Positions 1 to 13,093 are shown, counted from the stretch's first letter. The stretch is 64,000 nt of DNA from Pseudenterobacter timonensis (GCF_900021175.1 NZ_FCOP01000010.1:196940-260939), one strand, 5' to 3'. Numbers and translations: made by a program. Notes: generated by a model from the sequence alone, not told the origin.

Positions 1-22
1 AAGAAACATCTTCGGGTTGTGA

Positions 23-2926
<2,904 letters not shown>

Positions 2927-2988
2927 ACAACGCCGAAGATGTTTTGGCGTGAGAGACCGATTTTCAGCCTGATACAGATAACAGAATT

Positions 2989-3108
2989 TGCCTGGCGGCT
3001 TTAGCACGGTGGTCCCACCTGACCCCATGCCGAACTCAGAAGTGAAACGCCGCAGCGCCGATGGTAGTGTGGGGCCTCCCCATGCGAGAGTAGGGAACTG
3101 CCAGGCAT
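2989..3108 (+). rRNA. rrf: 5S ribosomal RNA, first copy
   Basis: A 120-nt 5S rRNA starting TGCCTGGCGG and ending CTGCCAGGCAT, with the terminal helix I fully paired. It follows the 23S gene by 62 nt and precedes tRNA-Thr by 12 nt. Compared with the second 5S copy it differs at positions 3, 18, 65, 87 and 117. The 3/117 pair is compensatory (C-G here, U-A in the other), and 18/65 is A and C here against G and U there. Confidence 0.98.
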
Positions 3109-3120
3109 CAAATTAAGCGT

Positions 3121-3196
3121 GCTGATATGGCTCAGTTGGTAGAGCGCACCCTTGGTAAGGGTGAGGTCCCCAGTTCGACTCTGGGTATCAGCACCA
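3121..3196 (+). tRNA. thrV: tRNA-Thr(GGT)
   Basis: A 76-nt cloverleaf with CCA encoded. The acceptor arm GCTGATA pairs with TATCAGC, the anticodon loop TTGGTAA carries GGT at 3154-3156, and the T-loop is GTTCGACTC. GGT decodes ACC and ACU threonine codons. Its place between two 5S genes is the arrangement of E. coli rrnD, where the gene is thrV. Confidence 0.98.
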
Positions 3197-3233
3197 CTTT
3201 TATGGTTAAAGTTCGGCACGTAGTAAAAGAATT

Positions 3234-3353
3234 TGTCTGGCGGCTTTAGCGCGGTGGTCCCACCTGACCCCATGCCGAACTCAGAAGTGAAACGCCGTAG
3301 CGCCGATGGTAGTGTGGGGTCTCCCCATGCGAGAGTAGGGAACTGCCAGACAT
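3234..3353 (+). rRNA. rrf: 5S ribosomal RNA, second copy
   Basis: A second 120-nt 5S rRNA, starting TGTCTGGCGG and ending CTGCCAGACAT, 37 nt after tRNA-Thr. It corresponds to rrfF of E. coli rrnD. The base changes in helix I relative to the first copy keep pairing, so both copies should fold and be functional. Confidence 0.97.
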
Positions 3354-3362
3354 CAAATAAAG

Positions 3363-3391
3363 AAAAGGCCATCCGTAAGGATGGCCTTTTT
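3363..3391 (+). terminator. rRNA operon terminator
   Basis: Perfect stem AAGGCCATCC / GGATGGCCTT with a GTAA loop, followed by a run of T. It sits ten bases after the last 5S gene and in front of the convergent yhdZ, so it ends the rRNA operon. Confidence 0.9.
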
Positions 3392-3444
3392 GCTTTTAAC
3401 CACATTCTTACCCGACAGGTAAATCCCGTCGGGCAACGGAAGCA

Positions 3445-4203
3445 TTAATGGATCACCTGTGACAAAAAGGCGCGAGTTCGCTCCGATTTCGGCTGGGCGA
3501 AAAACTCCTCCGGCGGTGCCTGTTCAACAATCTCCCCTCGATCCATAAAGATCACTCTGTCTGCAACCGTCCTCGCAAAGCCCATCTCGTGCGTTACGCA
3601 AAGCATCGTCATTCCTGACTGCGCCAGTCCAATCATAGTGTCCAGCACCTCTTTTACCATCTCCGGGTCGAGCGCAGAGGTCGGTTCGTCAAACAGCATG
3701 ATCTTGGGCTTCATGCAGAGCGAGCGCGCTATGGCTACGCGCTGCTGCTGCCCCCCGGATATCTGTCCGGGAAATTTATTGGCATGCTCTGCAATACGTA
3801 CACGTTCCAGATAGTGCATCGCCAGCGCTTCCGCCTCCTTTTTTGGCATCTTACGCACCCAGACTGGGGCCAGCGTGCAGTTCTGTAAAACCGTGAGATG
3901 GGGGAAAAGATTAAAATGTTGAAAGACCATGCCCACTTCCTGGCGAACACGCTCGATATTGCGGATATCTTCATTCAATTCAATACCATCAACGACAATG
4001 CGCCCTTGCTGATGCTCCTCCAGGTGGTTAATACAGCGAATCGTTGTTGATTTGCCGGAACCCGAAGGGCCGCACAATACGATACGCTCCCCCTGTCTGA
4101 CCTTAAGATTGATATCTTTCAGGACGTGAAACTGCCCATACCATTTATTAACATTTTCCAGCGTGATCATCGCGTCAGCAGGGGTCATAGTTATTTGGCT
4201 CAT
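3445..4203 (-). CDS. yhdZ: ATP-binding subunit of polar amino-acid ABC importer
   Basis: A 252-residue ABC ATPase, the length of E. coli YhdZ. It powers uptake of polar amino acids through the YhdXY permease. Walker A is GPSGSGKST, the ABC signature is SGGQQQR, Walker B is [12 protein letters not shown], and the switch histidine follows in CVTHEMGFA. The start was placed at [12 protein letters not shown] (ATG at 4203) because a GAGGAATT ribosome site lies just upstream. A longer frame to 4347 lies inside yhdY and is not needed. The gene is the last of yhdWXYZ, 7 bp after yhdY. Confidence 0.95.
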   Translation of the reverse strand: MSQITMTPADAMITLENVNKWYGQFHVLKDINLKVRQGERIVLCGPSGSGKSTTIRCINHLEEHQQGRIVVDGIELNEDIRNIERVRQEVGMVFQHFNLFPHLTVLQNCTLAPVWVRKMPKKEAEALAMHYLERVRIAEHANKFPGQISGGQQQRVAIARSLCMKPKIMLFDEPTSALDPEMVKEVLDTMIGLAQSGMTMLCVTHEMGFARTVADRVIFMDRGEIVEQAPPEEFFAQPKSERTRAFLSQVIH

Positions 4204-4210
4204 AAATTCC

Positions 4211-5314
4211 TCAGTGCGGCGTACGCCCGGTGTTAAAGCGCTTCTCCAGATGCTGGCTATAGCGCGACATGCTAAAACAGAAAATCCAGTAGATAAGAGC
4301 GGCAAAAACATAACCTTCAGTCGACATGCCCAGCCAGGCAGGATCAACGGTCGCCTGCTGCACGCTGCTGAAGAGATCGAACAGGCCGATAATGATCACC
4401 AGGCTGGTATCCTTAAAGAGAGCGATAATCGTATTGACCAGCCCCGGTATTACCAGCTTGAGCGCCTGAGGAAGAATAACCAGCCCCTGCATTTTCCAGT
4501 AGCCAAGCGCCAGAGACTGTGCAGCTTCATACTGTCCTTTCGGCAATGCCTGCAGACCGCCTCGCACCACTTCTGCAACATAGGCTGACTGGAACAAAAT
4601 TACGCCCACCAGCGCACGGATAAGCTTGTCGATGGTGGTTCCCTCCGCCATAAACAGCGGCAACATTACCGATGACATGAACAGTACGGTAATCAGCGGT
4701 ACCCCACGCCAGAATTCAATAAATATCACGCTGAGAATACGGACTACCGGCATCGTGGAGCGTCGGCCAAGCGCCAGTAAGATCCCAAGCGGCAAGGCGC
4801 CGGCAATTCCGACGGAAGCGATAATAAGCGTCAGCGTCAGCCCGCCCCACTGGCGCGTCTCTATACGCTCCAGACCGAAAAAACCGCCATAGAGCAGCAC
4901 CCAGACGACAATGGGATAAAGTACGGCCCAGCAGGCCAGGTAGCGTCCACGACGGGGTAAGCCTTTCAGGAACATCGGTATAATCGATGCCAGCCCTACA
5001 ATCAGCGCCAGGTTAATGCGCCAGCGCTGATCGTGGGGGTAAAGACCATACATGAACTGTCCGAAACGCTGATGAATAAATACCCAGCAGGCGCCGTCCC
5101 GGGTGCAGTCGGCGCGGGTAGAACCTACCCAGTTAGCCTGCAGAAACGCCCAGTTCAACAGCGGTGGGATCAGTTCCCACATCAGCCACAGGCTAAAGAG
5201 AGTGAGCAGCGTGTTGCTCCAGGAGGAGAACAAATTTTTCCTCACCCAGGTGATGTAACTCCGGGTTCCGGCGCCGGAAGCGCGCGGGGCATGAGACAGA
5301 ACGGCTTTTGTCAT
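4211..5314 (-). CDS. yhdY: Permease subunit of polar amino-acid ABC importer
   Basis: A 367-residue inner-membrane permease of the His/Glu/Gln/Arg/opine (HEQRo) family, equal in length to E. coli YhdY. The C-terminal half holds the permease domain with the coupling motif [15 protein letters not shown], which docks on the YhdZ ATPase. Several hydrophobic segments precede it, including a pair flanking a cysteine-containing periplasmic loop ([11 protein letters not shown]). The start has a TAAGGAGCC ribosome site. It lies between yhdX (9 bp) and yhdZ (7 bp), so the three are one transcript. Confidence 0.95.
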   Translation of the reverse strand: MTKAVLSHAPRASGAGTRSYITWVRKNLFSSWSNTLLTLFSLWLMWELIPPLLNWAFLQANWVGSTRADCTRDGACWVFIHQRFGQFMYGLYPHDQRWRINLALIVGLASIIPMFLKGLPRRGRYLACWAVLYPIVVWVLLYGGFFGLERIETRQWGGLTLTLIIASVGIAGALPLGILLALGRRSTMPVVRILSVIFIEFWRGVPLITVLFMSSVMLPLFMAEGTTIDKLIRALVGVILFQSAYVAEVVRGGLQALPKGQYEAAQSLALGYWKMQGLVILPQALKLVIPGLVNTIIALFKDTSLVIIIGLFDLFSSVQQATVDPAWLGMSTEGYVFAALIYWIFCFSMSRYSQHLEKRFNTGRTPH

Positions 5315-5323
5315 AATGGCTCC

Positions 5324-6505
5324 TTAGCGCTCAACCAGTGCGATACGACGGTTATAAATATTCATCAGTAAGGAGATAACCAGGCTGATAATCAGGTAGA
5401 CCGACATGGTCATCGCGATCGTTTCGATAGCCTGCCCGGTCTGGTTCAGAACGGTACCTGCGAACAGGGAGACCATATCGGGGTAGCCAATAGCCGCCGC
5501 AAGGGAGGAATTTTTAACGATGTTAAGGTACTGGCTGGTCAGCGGTGGAATGATCACGCGCAACGCCTGCGGAATAATAACCTGTCGCAGCGTTACTGGA
5601 TGGGGTAACCCAAGCGAGCGAGCGGCTTCATGCTGACCATAGGGAACGGCCTGAATACCCGCGCGAATAATTTCGGCAATAAACGCAGAGGTATAGACCG
5701 AAAGCGCCAGCGTCAGCGCCGCCAGCTCCGGGACCAGGACCATCCCACCGCGGAAGTTAAAGCCGCGTAACTGCGGAATATCCCAGTGCAGCGCGGCGCC
5801 GGCGCTCCAGTGCGCCAGCAGCGGTAAACCGATAATTAGCAGCAGCATGACGGGCCACGTCCGGCGAAGCTGACCGGTTTTGATCTGATGCGCGCGGTTA
5901 TAGCGAAACAGCCCTGCAGAGAGAAGCGCAGCCACAACCAGGGCGGCAATGAAAGCATAAAATCCCTCGCCTGTTACTGGCGAGGGGATGTACAAACCGC
6001 GATTACTCAGATAAAACAGATCAAGCGCATCGACCGCCTGCCGTGGGCCTGGCAGATTGCGCAGCACGGCAAAATACCAGAAGAAAATCTGCAGCAGCGG
6101 GGGAATATTACGAAATATCTCGATATAGACAGTTGAAAGCTTACGCAGCAGCCAGTTGTCAGAGAGCCGTGCCAGTCCAATAAAAAATCCCAGAAATGAG
6201 GCGAACACGATACAGAGCGCAGAGACCAGCAGCGTATTCAACAGCCCGACCAGAAACACACGCCCGTAGGTGTCCCCTTCCTCATAGTCAATCAAATGCT
6301 GAACTATCCCGAAACCCGCCCCACGCTCCAGGAACGCAAAGCCGGAAGTAATGCCGCGATTGCTCAGGTTTATTACTGTGTTATGAATTAAGTAGACCGC
6401 AACCACCGCGACGGCGACGATGGCAATAAGCTGAAAAAGCCAGGCGCGCACCGCAGGGTGAGAGAAAGAGAGCTTTCCTTTGGCGGCAAAGCGGCGATGG
6501 AACAT
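5324..6505 (-). CDS. yhdX: Permease subunit of polar amino-acid ABC importer
   Basis: A 393-residue inner-membrane permease, partner of YhdY in a heterodimeric channel of the AapQ/AapM type. The N-terminal part has a membrane segment and a long periplasmic loop. The C-terminal permease domain carries EAARSLGLPHPVTLRQVIIP, the ATPase-coupling loop. The start chosen is MFHRRFAAKG (ATG at 6505), which matches the E. coli length and has AGAGG upstream; a start six codons earlier is less well placed. It follows yhdW by 62 bp. Confidence 0.94.
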   Translation of the reverse strand: MFHRRFAAKGKLSFSHPAVRAWLFQLIAIVAVAVVAVYLIHNTVINLSNRGITSGFAFLERGAGFGIVQHLIDYEEGDTYGRVFLVGLLNTLLVSALCIVFASFLGFFIGLARLSDNWLLRKLSTVYIEIFRNIPPLLQIFFWYFAVLRNLPGPRQAVDALDLFYLSNRGLYIPSPVTGEGFYAFIAALVVAALLSAGLFRYNRAHQIKTGQLRRTWPVMLLLIIGLPLLAHWSAGAALHWDIPQLRGFNFRGGMVLVPELAALTLALSVYTSAFIAEIIRAGIQAVPYGQHEAARSLGLPHPVTLRQVIIPQALRVIIPPLTSQYLNIVKNSSLAAAIGYPDMVSLFAGTVLNQTGQAIETIAMTMSVYLIISLVISLLMNIYNRRIALVER

Positions 6506-6567
6506 AAAAACCTCTGTGACCATGACTCTGGAGAGGGCACCGCAGCGGTGCCCGTTAAAGCAATGAA

Positions 6568-7593
6568 TTAACGAACAGGCGGGGCGTATTGAATACCGCC
6601 GTTGTTCCAGAGGTTGTTCTGACCGCGTTTGATCTTAAGGGGGCTTTCCGAACCAACGTTACGCTCAAAGATCTCGGCATAGTTTCCGACATGCTTGATG
6701 ATGTTATAAGCCCATTTATTATCAAGCTTAAGATCCTTTCCGTAATCGCCCTCTTTACCCAGCAGATGTGCCATATCAGGTGTTGTCGGGTTGGCCGCTT
6801 TCTCATCAACGTTCTTCGAGTTCACGCCCATCTCTTCTGCGTTGAGCATGGCAAACAGCGTCCAGCGAACGATAGAAAACCATTCATCATCGCCGCGGCG
6901 AACAACCGGGCCGAGAGGCTCTTTGGAGATAACCTCCGGCAGGACAATCCATTCAGCCGGGTTGCTGAGCTTAATACGCAGGGCATAAAGCTGGGACTGA
7001 TCGGAGGCTAACGTATCGCAGCGACCCGATTCGAGCGCTTTGGCCGATTCGTCAGAACGATCGAAGGTGACGGGAGTGTAGTTCATCTTATTGGCTTTGA
7101 AGTAATCCGCCACGTTGAGTTCAGTGTCTGTCCCTGCCTGGATACAGACGGTGGCGCCATCGAGCTCTTTGGCACTCTTCAGGCCCGCTTTATTGTGGGT
7201 AAGAAAACCGATACCGTCATAGTATGTGACACCGGTAAATGACATTCCCATTCCCGCATCGCGAGAAGAGGTCCAGGTGGTATTGCGCGAAAGCAGATCC
7301 ACCTCGCCCGATTGCAGGGCGGTAAAGCGCTCTTTCGCCGTCAACGGGGTGTATTTAACTTTAGTATCATCGCCGAAGAGGGCAGCCGCCACGCCGCGGC
7401 AAACATCAACATCAATACCGGAAAATTTTCCATTCGCATCCGCATAAGAAAAACCAGGCAGACCGTCACTAATACCGCACTGTACAAATCCTTTCTTTTT
7501 AACTGCATCCAGCGTGGTGCCAGCATGTGCCGAACCGGCTACAGCAAGCAGCACGCCTGCAGCGGTCAGGCTGGCTATTATCATCTTTTTCAT
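6568..7593 (-). CDS. yhdW: Periplasmic binding protein of polar amino-acid ABC importer
   Basis: A 341-residue solute-binding protein. Residues 1-24 are a signal peptide (hydrophobic core, AHA cleavage site). The mature part is a family-3 extracellular solute-binding protein like AapJ/BztA, with VKKKGFVQCGI at its start and the DVCRGVAAALFGD and RNTTWTSSRD segments of the ligand pocket. The reading frame is intact; from memory the K-12 copy is listed as disrupted in some annotations. It is the first gene of yhdWXYZ and has a sigma54-type promoter 84 bp upstream of its start, consistent with nitrogen control. Confidence 0.93.
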   Translation of the reverse strand: MKKMIIASLTAAGVLLAVAGSAHAGTTLDAVKKKGFVQCGISDGLPGFSYADANGKFSGIDVDVCRGVAAALFGDDTKVKYTPLTAKERFTALQSGEVDLLSRNTTWTSSRDAGMGMSFTGVTYYDGIGFLTHNKAGLKSAKELDGATVCIQAGTDTELNVADYFKANKMNYTPVTFDRSDESAKALESGRCDTLASDQSQLYALRIKLSNPAEWIVLPEVISKEPLGPVVRRGDDEWFSIVRWTLFAMLNAEEMGVNSKNVDEKAANPTTPDMAHLLGKEGDYGKDLKLDNKWAYNIIKHVGNYAEIFERNVGSESPLKIKRGQNNLWNNGGIQYAPPVR

Positions 7594-7676
7594 AATGCAT
7601 CCTGTGTAGCGAAATTATCGTTATTAAGAGTGGTTTTAACGCATTGACCTGCAGGGGTAATGGCTGACGTTCATAA

Positions 7677-7692
7677 AGCAAACGTAATGCCA
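7677..7692 (-). promoter_or_regulatory. sigma54 (RpoN) promoter of yhdWXYZ
   Basis: Read leftward the site is TGGCAT-TACGT-TTGCT, matching the sigma54 consensus TGGCAC-N5-TTGCA with the GG and GC doublets 12 bp apart. Transcription would start near 7667, leaving a leader of about 74 nt before yhdW. E. coli yhdWXYZ is known to belong to the NtrC regulon, so the assignment fits family knowledge. The exact start is inferred. Confidence 0.8.
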
Positions 7693-7776
7693 GGTTTTTG
7701 CATTCGGTAAAAATTGAGATTCCAGAACGCGTAAAGGTGAGTGTAGACAGGAATAAAAAAAGCGCGTGCCCTCTTA

Positions 7777-7801
7777 TGGTGCGAAATTACAACCTGCGCC
7801 A
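7777..7801 (-). promoter_or_regulatory. Candidate NtrC half-sites upstream of yhdW
   Basis: TGGTGCG (7777-7783) and TGCGCCA (7795-7801) each match one arm of the NtrC consensus TGCACCA-N3-TGGTGCA in six of seven positions, but neither has a good partner arm at the usual 3-bp spacing. They lie about 110-135 bp upstream of the inferred sigma54 start, the usual range for an NtrC enhancer. The evidence is weak and mostly positional. Confidence 0.35.
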
Positions 7802-7890
7802 CAAAACAGAGCAAAAGTTTTCAGACACGCGTGTTAAAAAAGTCGATAATTGCTGTCGTGAATAATGGGCAGTAAATGATTAGCCATCAA

Positions 7891-7908
7891 GTGTGAATTT
7901 AATCACAC
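7891..7908. promoter_or_regulatory. CRP-like palindrome upstream of yhdW
   Basis: The palindrome TGTGA-ATTTAA-TCACA, extended by a matching G/C at each side, is a perfect core match to the CRP consensus TGTGA-N6-TCACA. It lies about 225 bp upstream of the inferred sigma54 start of yhdW and 150 bp beyond the end of yhdV. Since yhdV is also leftward and ends before it, yhdW is the only obvious target. Confidence 0.65.
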
Positions 7909-8022
7909 TATAACAGGCGATTTAATTTAAGTGCCGGAAAATAACAGGGAGCCGAAGAGGGAATATTTATTCTGCGTGAAAGGCAGAGGCTTTTTCAAAG
8001 AGACGATGCATGGAAATAGTGC

Positions 8023-8048
8023 AAAAGCGCGGCAGGTACCGCGCTTTT
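8023..8048 (-). terminator. Terminator of yhdV
   Basis: Inverted repeat AAAAGCGCGG / CCGCGCTTTT around a 6-nt loop, just past the yhdV stop, ending TTTTGC on the leftward strand. Confidence 0.65.
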
Positions 8049-8059
8049 GGCAGAAAGGG

Positions 8060-8281
8060 TTATTTGGTCAGCGCCACGATGCCCAGCGTCAGGCCTGCGA
8101 GGGCGGCTGCACCACCGGCGATAGCGCCTGCGGTTTCCCAGTTATCCTGAGTGGTTCCTTTCATGCAGGTATTGGTATGAACCAGTCGACCCTGATCATC
8201 GTAAACCGGTACGCAAGGAGAGTCGTGCGCGCAACCTGCCAGTACTGTTGCGAGCAGTGCAACCGAAATGAATCTTTTCAT
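8060..8281 (-). CDS. yhdV: Small lipoprotein YhdV
   Basis: A 73-residue lipoprotein of the same length as E. coli YhdV. The lipobox LLATVLAGC at residues 9-17 gives a mature N-terminal lipidated cysteine. The C-terminal half is a Gly/Ala-rich hydrophobic segment (AGAIAGGAAALAGLTLGIVALTK) that could be a second membrane-associated stretch. The start has a GAGGTAACATT ribosome site. It has its own leader and terminator and so looks monocistronic. Its function is unknown; position next to acrF is conserved. Confidence 0.85.
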   Translation of the reverse strand: MKRFISVALLATVLAGCAHDSPCVPVYDDQGRLVHTNTCMKGTTQDNWETAGAIAGGAAALAGLTLGIVALTK

Positions 8282-8560
8282 AATGTTACCTCAGAATTAT
8301 CAGCTTGCCCGCTATTAAACCGTTTAGGTATTTAACGAACAGGTTGCTATTTTATCACTACTCAGGAATGCAAAGATAAGAAGAAAACTCTCAAATTATG
8401 TGCTTTGTAAATTTCGTGGAGAAAGACGATTCGCCAGCACGATATTATGGAAAAAAGATGGAGGTAAACGTTTATTGACTTATTTTATATTGGAGGGCGA
8501 TATTTATTATGCAGAATAATACAGTAAATATTTACGCTAACCCGTTGTTTAAATTAAAAA

Positions 8561-8586
8561 GAAAAGGCGTCTTGCGACGCCTTTTC
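8561..8586 (-). terminator. Terminator of acrEF
   Basis: Stem GAAAAGGCGTC / GACGCCTTTTC with a 4-nt loop, placed eight bases after the acrF stop and ending in a T run on the leftward strand. The region between it and yhdV (8282-8560) is AT-rich and holds the yhdV promoter but no convincing gene. Confidence 0.85.
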
Positions 8587-8593
8587 AACGGGT

Positions 8594-11500
8594 TTATTTC
8601 ACAGACCGGGTAAACCGGCTTCTCACGACCACAAAAAATACCGGAACGAAGAAGATCGCCAGTAGCGTAGCGGAGAGCATTCCGCCCATTACGCCGGTAC
8701 CCACTGCGTTTTGCGCGCCGCTGCCTGCGCCGTGGCTAATCACCAGCGGCAGCACGCCGAGGATAAAGGCGAGAGAGGTCATCAGGATAGGACGCAGGCG
8801 CATACGCGAGGCTTCCAGCGTCGCCTCAATAAGGCCTTTGCCCTCTTTATCCATCAGGTCTTTAGCAAACTCGACGATAAGTATGGCGTTTTTGGCGGAC
8901 AAACCAATCGTCGTCAGTAGCCCTACCTGGAAGTAAACGTCATTATTCATGCCACGCAGCGATGCGGCAAGCAGTGCCCCCACCACGCCGAGCGGTACAA
9001 CCAGCATGACCGAGAACGGAATCGACCAGCTCTCATACAGCGCGGCCAGGCAGAGGAATACCACAATCAGCGAAATCGCGTACAGCGCAGGCGCCTGGCT
9101 GCCGGACAGTCTCTCCTGATAGGACATACCCGTCCAGTCATAGCCAATACCGTTTGGCAGTTTCGCCGCCAGGTTTTCCATCATCGTCATGGCTTCACCG
9201 GTGCTTCGGCCAGGAGCCGCTTCACCCAGCAATTCCATGGACGGCATGCCATTGTAGCGCTCCAGGCGTGGTGAACCGTAGATCCAATGAGCGGAACTGA
9301 ACGTGGAGAACGGCACCATCTCGCCATTAGAGCTACGAACATAGAGATTATTGATGTCTTTCGGCAACATACGGAACTTGGCGTCGGCCTGGACGTAGAC
9401 TTTTTTCACGCGGCCACGGTCAATGAAGTCGTTGACGTAATAACCCCCCAGCGCAGCGGAGATGGTTTCGTTGATATCAGACAAGGAGACGCCAAGAGCC
9501 TGCGCTTTTTCCTGATCGACATCCAGCTTGAACTGTGCCGTGTCTTCAAGGCCGTTTGGACGTACGCGAACCAGTAAATCAGGATGTTTGGCAACCATAC
9601 CCAACAGCTGGTTACGCGCCTGCGTTAAGGCGTTATGTCCCAGCCCCCCCTGGTCAATCAGCTCAAAGTCGAAGCCGGTTGCGGTACCCAGTTCAACAAT
9701 CGCTGGCATGTTGAAAGGGAACACTAAACCATCGCGAATCTGGCTAAACGCCCGGGTTGCGCGAGCAATAATAGATTGAACATTATTGTCGGCGCCGCTA
9801 CGTTCTTCCCAGGGCTTAAGGCTGACGAATGCCATCCCTGAGTTTTGTCCCTGACCGCTGAAGCTAAAGCCGTTCACGGTAAAGACGCTTTCGACGTTCG
9901 CCTTCTCATTGTTCAGGTAATAGTGAGTAACCTGATCCAGCACTTTCTGTGTGCGCTCTTGCGTCGCACCGGCCGGAAGCTGGATCATCGTCAGAAATAC
10001 GCCCTGATCTTCCTCTGGCAGGAAGGAGGTCGGGAGACGCATAAACAGTACCGCCATTCCAACCACGATAATCAGATAGACGATAAGGTAACGCCCGGCT
10101 TTATGAACAATACCGCTGACGCTGTTGGTGTAATGGTTGACGCTATGATCGAATCTGTTGTTAAACCAACCGAAGAAACCGCCTTTTTTCTCGTGGTGCT
10201 CTGCGGATACGGGCTTCAGCAAAGTCGCACAAAGCGCTGGCGTCAGGATTAATGCGACCAGTACCGAGAGCGCCATAGCGGAAACGATGGTGATGGAAAA
10301 CTGCCGATAAATCGCCCCGGTTGAACCGCCAAAGAAGGCCATCGGGATAAATACCGCGGAGAGCACCATGGCGATACCGACCAGCGCTCCCTGGATTTGT
10401 GACATCGATTTTTCCGTCGCCTCTTTTGGCGGCAGATTATCTTCCATCATCACACGTTCCACGTTTTCCACCACGACTATCGCATCATCAACCAACAGGC
10501 CAATGGCGAGCACCATCCCGAACATCGTCAGGGTGTTTATCGAGTAGCCAAACGCGGCAAGGACGGCAAATGTGCCTAGCAGTACAACAGGGACGGCAAT
10601 GGTTGGAATGAGCGTTGCCCGGATGTTTTGCAGGAACAAATACATCACCAGGAATACCAGTATGATTGCTTCAAACAGCGTTTTAACCACTTCATGAATG
10701 GAGATGGTCACAAACGGCGTCGTATCGTACGGATAAACAACTTTCATTCCCTGCGGGAAGAAAGGCTGTAGCTCTTTCAGCTTCGCTTTGATGGCGTTCG
10801 CGGTATCCAGCGCGTTTGCCCCGGTCGCCAGTTTGATACCGAGACCGGATGCCGGTTTGCCGTTAATACGGGCAACGACATTATAGTTTTCACCGCCTAA
10901 CTCAATACGGGCGACATCCTTCAGATGAACAACTGAACCGTCGCTGTTCACGCGCAGGGTGACTTTACCGAACTCTTCCGGATCTTTCAGTCGTGTCTGC
11001 GCAATGATTGAAGCGTTTAGCTGCTGGCCTGGTAATGCTGGCGTACCGCCTAACTGACCGGCAGCAATCTGGTCGTTTTGAACCTTCAACTGATTAATGA
11101 CATCAACCGGCGTGAGTTGATACTTGTTCAGCAAGTTCGCATCCAGCCAGATACGCATCGCATACTGCGCACCAAACAGCTGTACGTCGCCGACGCCGTT
11201 CAGACGGCTGATGGGATCTTTAACGTTAGAAGCAACGTAGTCGGAAATGTCATCCTGTGTGGTGTGCGGATCGTCAGAAACAAAACCTGCAACCATCAAA
11301 AAGCTGCTGCTCGATTTCTTAACGCTGATACCCTGCTGCTGGACTTCTTGGGGCAGTAACGGGGTGGCGAGCTGCAGCTTATTTTGCACCTGAACCTGAG
11401 CGATATCGGGATCGGTACCGGACTGGAAGGTCAGCGTGATAGTCACGCTCCCTGCTGAATCGCTGGTGGAGGACATATACATCAGGTTATCGATACCGTT

Positions 11501-11707
11501 CATGTTCTGTTCGATAACCTGCGTGACGGTATCCTGCACTGTCTGCGCATCAGCACCTGGGTAGGTGGCGGAAATCGCTACGGCAGGAGGCGCGATAGTG
11601 GGGTATTGCGCTACGGGCAGCTGCATGATCGCCAAAGCACCGGCCATCATCAGAATGATCGCCAGAACCCAGGCAAAAATTGGCCTTTGGATAAAAAAGT
11701 TAGCCAT
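8594..11707 (-). CDS. acrF: RND multidrug efflux pump, inner-membrane subunit
   Basis: A 1037-residue hydrophobe/amphiphile-efflux RND transporter that exports drugs and bile-type amphiphiles from the periplasm using the proton gradient, with AcrE and TolC. It begins [17 protein letters not shown], typical of AcrB/AcrF. The proton-relay aspartates lie in [17 protein letters not shown] (about residue 407) and the relay lysine in [15 protein letters not shown] (about residue 940). Two large periplasmic loops and twelve membrane segments are evident. AcrF is assigned rather than AcrB because of the acrE-acrS-yhdV neighbourhood. It starts 11 bp after acrE. Confidence 0.95.
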   Translation of the reverse strand: MANFFIQRPIFAWVLAIILMMAGALAIMQLPVAQYPTIAPPAVAISATYPGADAQTVQDTVTQVIEQNMNGIDNLMYMSSTSDSAGSVTITLTFQSGTDPDIAQVQVQNKLQLATPLLPQEVQQQGISVKKSSSSFLMVAGFVSDDPHTTQDDISDYVASNVKDPISRLNGVGDVQLFGAQYAMRIWLDANLLNKYQLTPVDVINQLKVQNDQIAAGQLGGTPALPGQQLNASIIAQTRLKDPEEFGKVTLRVNSDGSVVHLKDVARIELGGENYNVVARINGKPASGLGIKLATGANALDTANAIKAKLKELQPFFPQGMKVVYPYDTTPFVTISIHEVVKTLFEAIILVFLVMYLFLQNIRATLIPTIAVPVVLLGTFAVLAAFGYSINTLTMFGMVLAIGLLVDDAIVVVENVERVMMEDNLPPKEATEKSMSQIQGALVGIAMVLSAVFIPMAFFGGSTGAIYRQFSITIVSAMALSVLVALILTPALCATLLKPVSAEHHEKKGGFFGWFNNRFDHSVNHYTNSVSGIVHKAGRYLIVYLIIVVGMAVLFMRLPTSFLPEEDQGVFLTMIQLPAGATQERTQKVLDQVTHYYLNNEKANVESVFTVNGFSFSGQGQNSGMAFVSLKPWEERSGADNNVQSIIARATRAFSQIRDGLVFPFNMPAIVELGTATGFDFELIDQGGLGHNALTQARNQLLGMVAKHPDLLVRVRPNGLEDTAQFKLDVDQEKAQALGVSLSDINETISAALGGYYVNDFIDRGRVKKVYVQADAKFRMLPKDINNLYVRSSNGEMVPFSTFSSAHWIYGSPRLERYNGMPSMELLGEAAPGRSTGEAMTMMENLAAKLPNGIGYDWTGMSYQERLSGSQAPALYAISLIVVFLCLAALYESWSIPFSVMLVVPLGVVGALLAASLRGMNNDVYFQVGLLTTIGLSAKNAILIVEFAKDLMDKEGKGLIEATLEASRMRLRPILMTSLAFILGVLPLVISHGAGSGAQNAVGTGVMGGMLSATLLAIFFVPVFFVVVRSRFTRSVK

Positions 11708-11718
11708 GTCGTGATCCC

Positions 11719-12858
11719 TTAACTGGCTTTGTTGGCAGCAGTGTCAGGGGTGGCCACTACCGTGACGCCCGGACGCACTTTTTGCAAACCGCTTACGATC
11801 ACACGATCGCCATTTTTCAGCCCTTCGCTAATCAGCCAGCGATCGCCGATGGCCTGAGAGGCGACGACGTTACGCAACTCCACCTGATTTTTGTCGTTAA
11901 CGACCAGCACGGTCGCATCGCCACGCGGCGTACGGGTAACCCCTTGCTGCGGGACAAGCATGGCATTTGGCTGGATCCCTTCGTCAATGCGGGCGCGTAC
12001 AAACATGCCCGGCAGCAGGGTATGCTGCGGATTAGGGAAGACCGCGCGAAGCGTAATGGAGCCGGTACTCTCATCCACGGTGACATCAGAGAACTGCAGC
12101 GTCCCTTTCAGCGGGTAGGGCTGGCCATTTTCCATTATCAGCTGGACGCTGCTGGAGTCGTTTCCTTTCTGCAGGCTGGACTGCTTAAGGCGCATGAACT
12201 CGTTGCTCGACTGCGTCACATCGACGTAGATAGGATCAAGCTGTTGCACGGTCGCCAGCGCTGTCGCCTGGCCGTTGGTAACCAGCGCCCCTTCGGTGAC
12301 GCTTGATTTCCCGATACGGCCGCTGATGGGGGAGGAGACTTTGGTATAGGCGAGATTGATACGCGCCGATTCAACGCTTGCCTGTGCCGCAATTACGCTG
12401 GCGTCAGCCTGTCTGGCGTCCGCGACCGCCTGGTCATACTCCTGTTTACTGACGTACTGCGTACCGACCAGCGGCAGGTAACGCTTCACCGTTAAGTGTG
12501 CGATGCTGGCTGCGGCCTGCGCTTTCGCCAGCTCGCCTTTGGCGCTGTCATAGGTGGCCTGATAAGTGGCGGGATCGATTTGATATAACGAGTCGCCTGC
12601 TTTTACGTCGCTGCCTTCGGTGAAGTTCCGCTTCAGGACGATACCGCTCACCTGAGGGCGAACTTCCGCTACGCGATAAGCATCGGTGCGGCCAGGCAGT
12701 TCGGTCGTAACTGAAAGCGGCGCGCTTTTCACAACATGAACGGTGACCTGAGGAGCTTGAGCGTGCGGTTGCTGGTTTTCCTGACCATCGCATCCAGCAA
12801 GCAGCGCGGCGCAGATAATGAAACCTGATAAGGGTAAAAGCCTGAAGTGAGTCGTCAT
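11719..12858 (-). CDS. acrE: RND efflux periplasmic adaptor lipoprotein
   Basis: A 379-residue membrane-fusion protein, E. coli AcrE being 385. The lipobox is ICAALLAGC (cysteine at residue 23). It is followed by a barrel-sandwich half ([24 protein letters not shown]), a coiled-coil hairpin (about residues 95-165), the second half of the lipoyl domain ([18 protein letters not shown]) and a C-terminal membrane-proximal domain. It bridges AcrF to TolC. The start has an AAGGAAC ribosome site. It is the first gene of acrEF and is divergent from the regulator acrS. Confidence 0.95.
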   Translation of the reverse strand: MTTHFRLLPLSGFIICAALLAGCDGQENQQPHAQAPQVTVHVVKSAPLSVTTELPGRTDAYRVAEVRPQVSGIVLKRNFTEGSDVKAGDSLYQIDPATYQATYDSAKGELAKAQAAASIAHLTVKRYLPLVGTQYVSKQEYDQAVADARQADASVIAAQASVESARINLAYTKVSSPISGRIGKSSVTEGALVTNGQATALATVQQLDPIYVDVTQSSNEFMRLKQSSLQKGNDSSSVQLIMENGQPYPLKGTLQFSDVTVDESTGSITLRAVFPNPQHTLLPGMFVRARIDEGIQPNAMLVPQQGVTRTPRGDATVLVVNDKNQVELRNVVASQAIGDRWLISEGLKNGDRVIVSGLQKVRPGVTVVATPDTAANKAS

Positions 12859-13093
12859 TACTGTTCCTTTAAATACTAATTACCGATATTTGCCGTGAAT
12901 CGGTGAGATAGGTGAGGGGCAAAAAATCAGAAAGTCGGCGGGTATCATAATGATGATATTTTGACAGCTTTAATTTATAAGTGCGGCACCGGATAATATG
13001 CGTTAAAAACCAGAATTAGACGTGGTCTGGAAAGAGAAGAAGTGGAGTGGCATTGTGCTGGTGAGTTTATTTTAGGGACAACGGATATCTTTC

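Noticed and set aside
3234-3353. Second 5S as an assembly duplication
   Set aside because: The sequence differs at five positions with compensatory pairing, and the 5S-tRNA-5S order is known for rrnD.
8509-8613. 34-codon frame MQNNTVNIYANPLF... with GGAGG upstream
   Set aside because: It runs through the acrEF terminator and antisense into acrF, the ribosome site is 12 bp away, and no relative is recognised.
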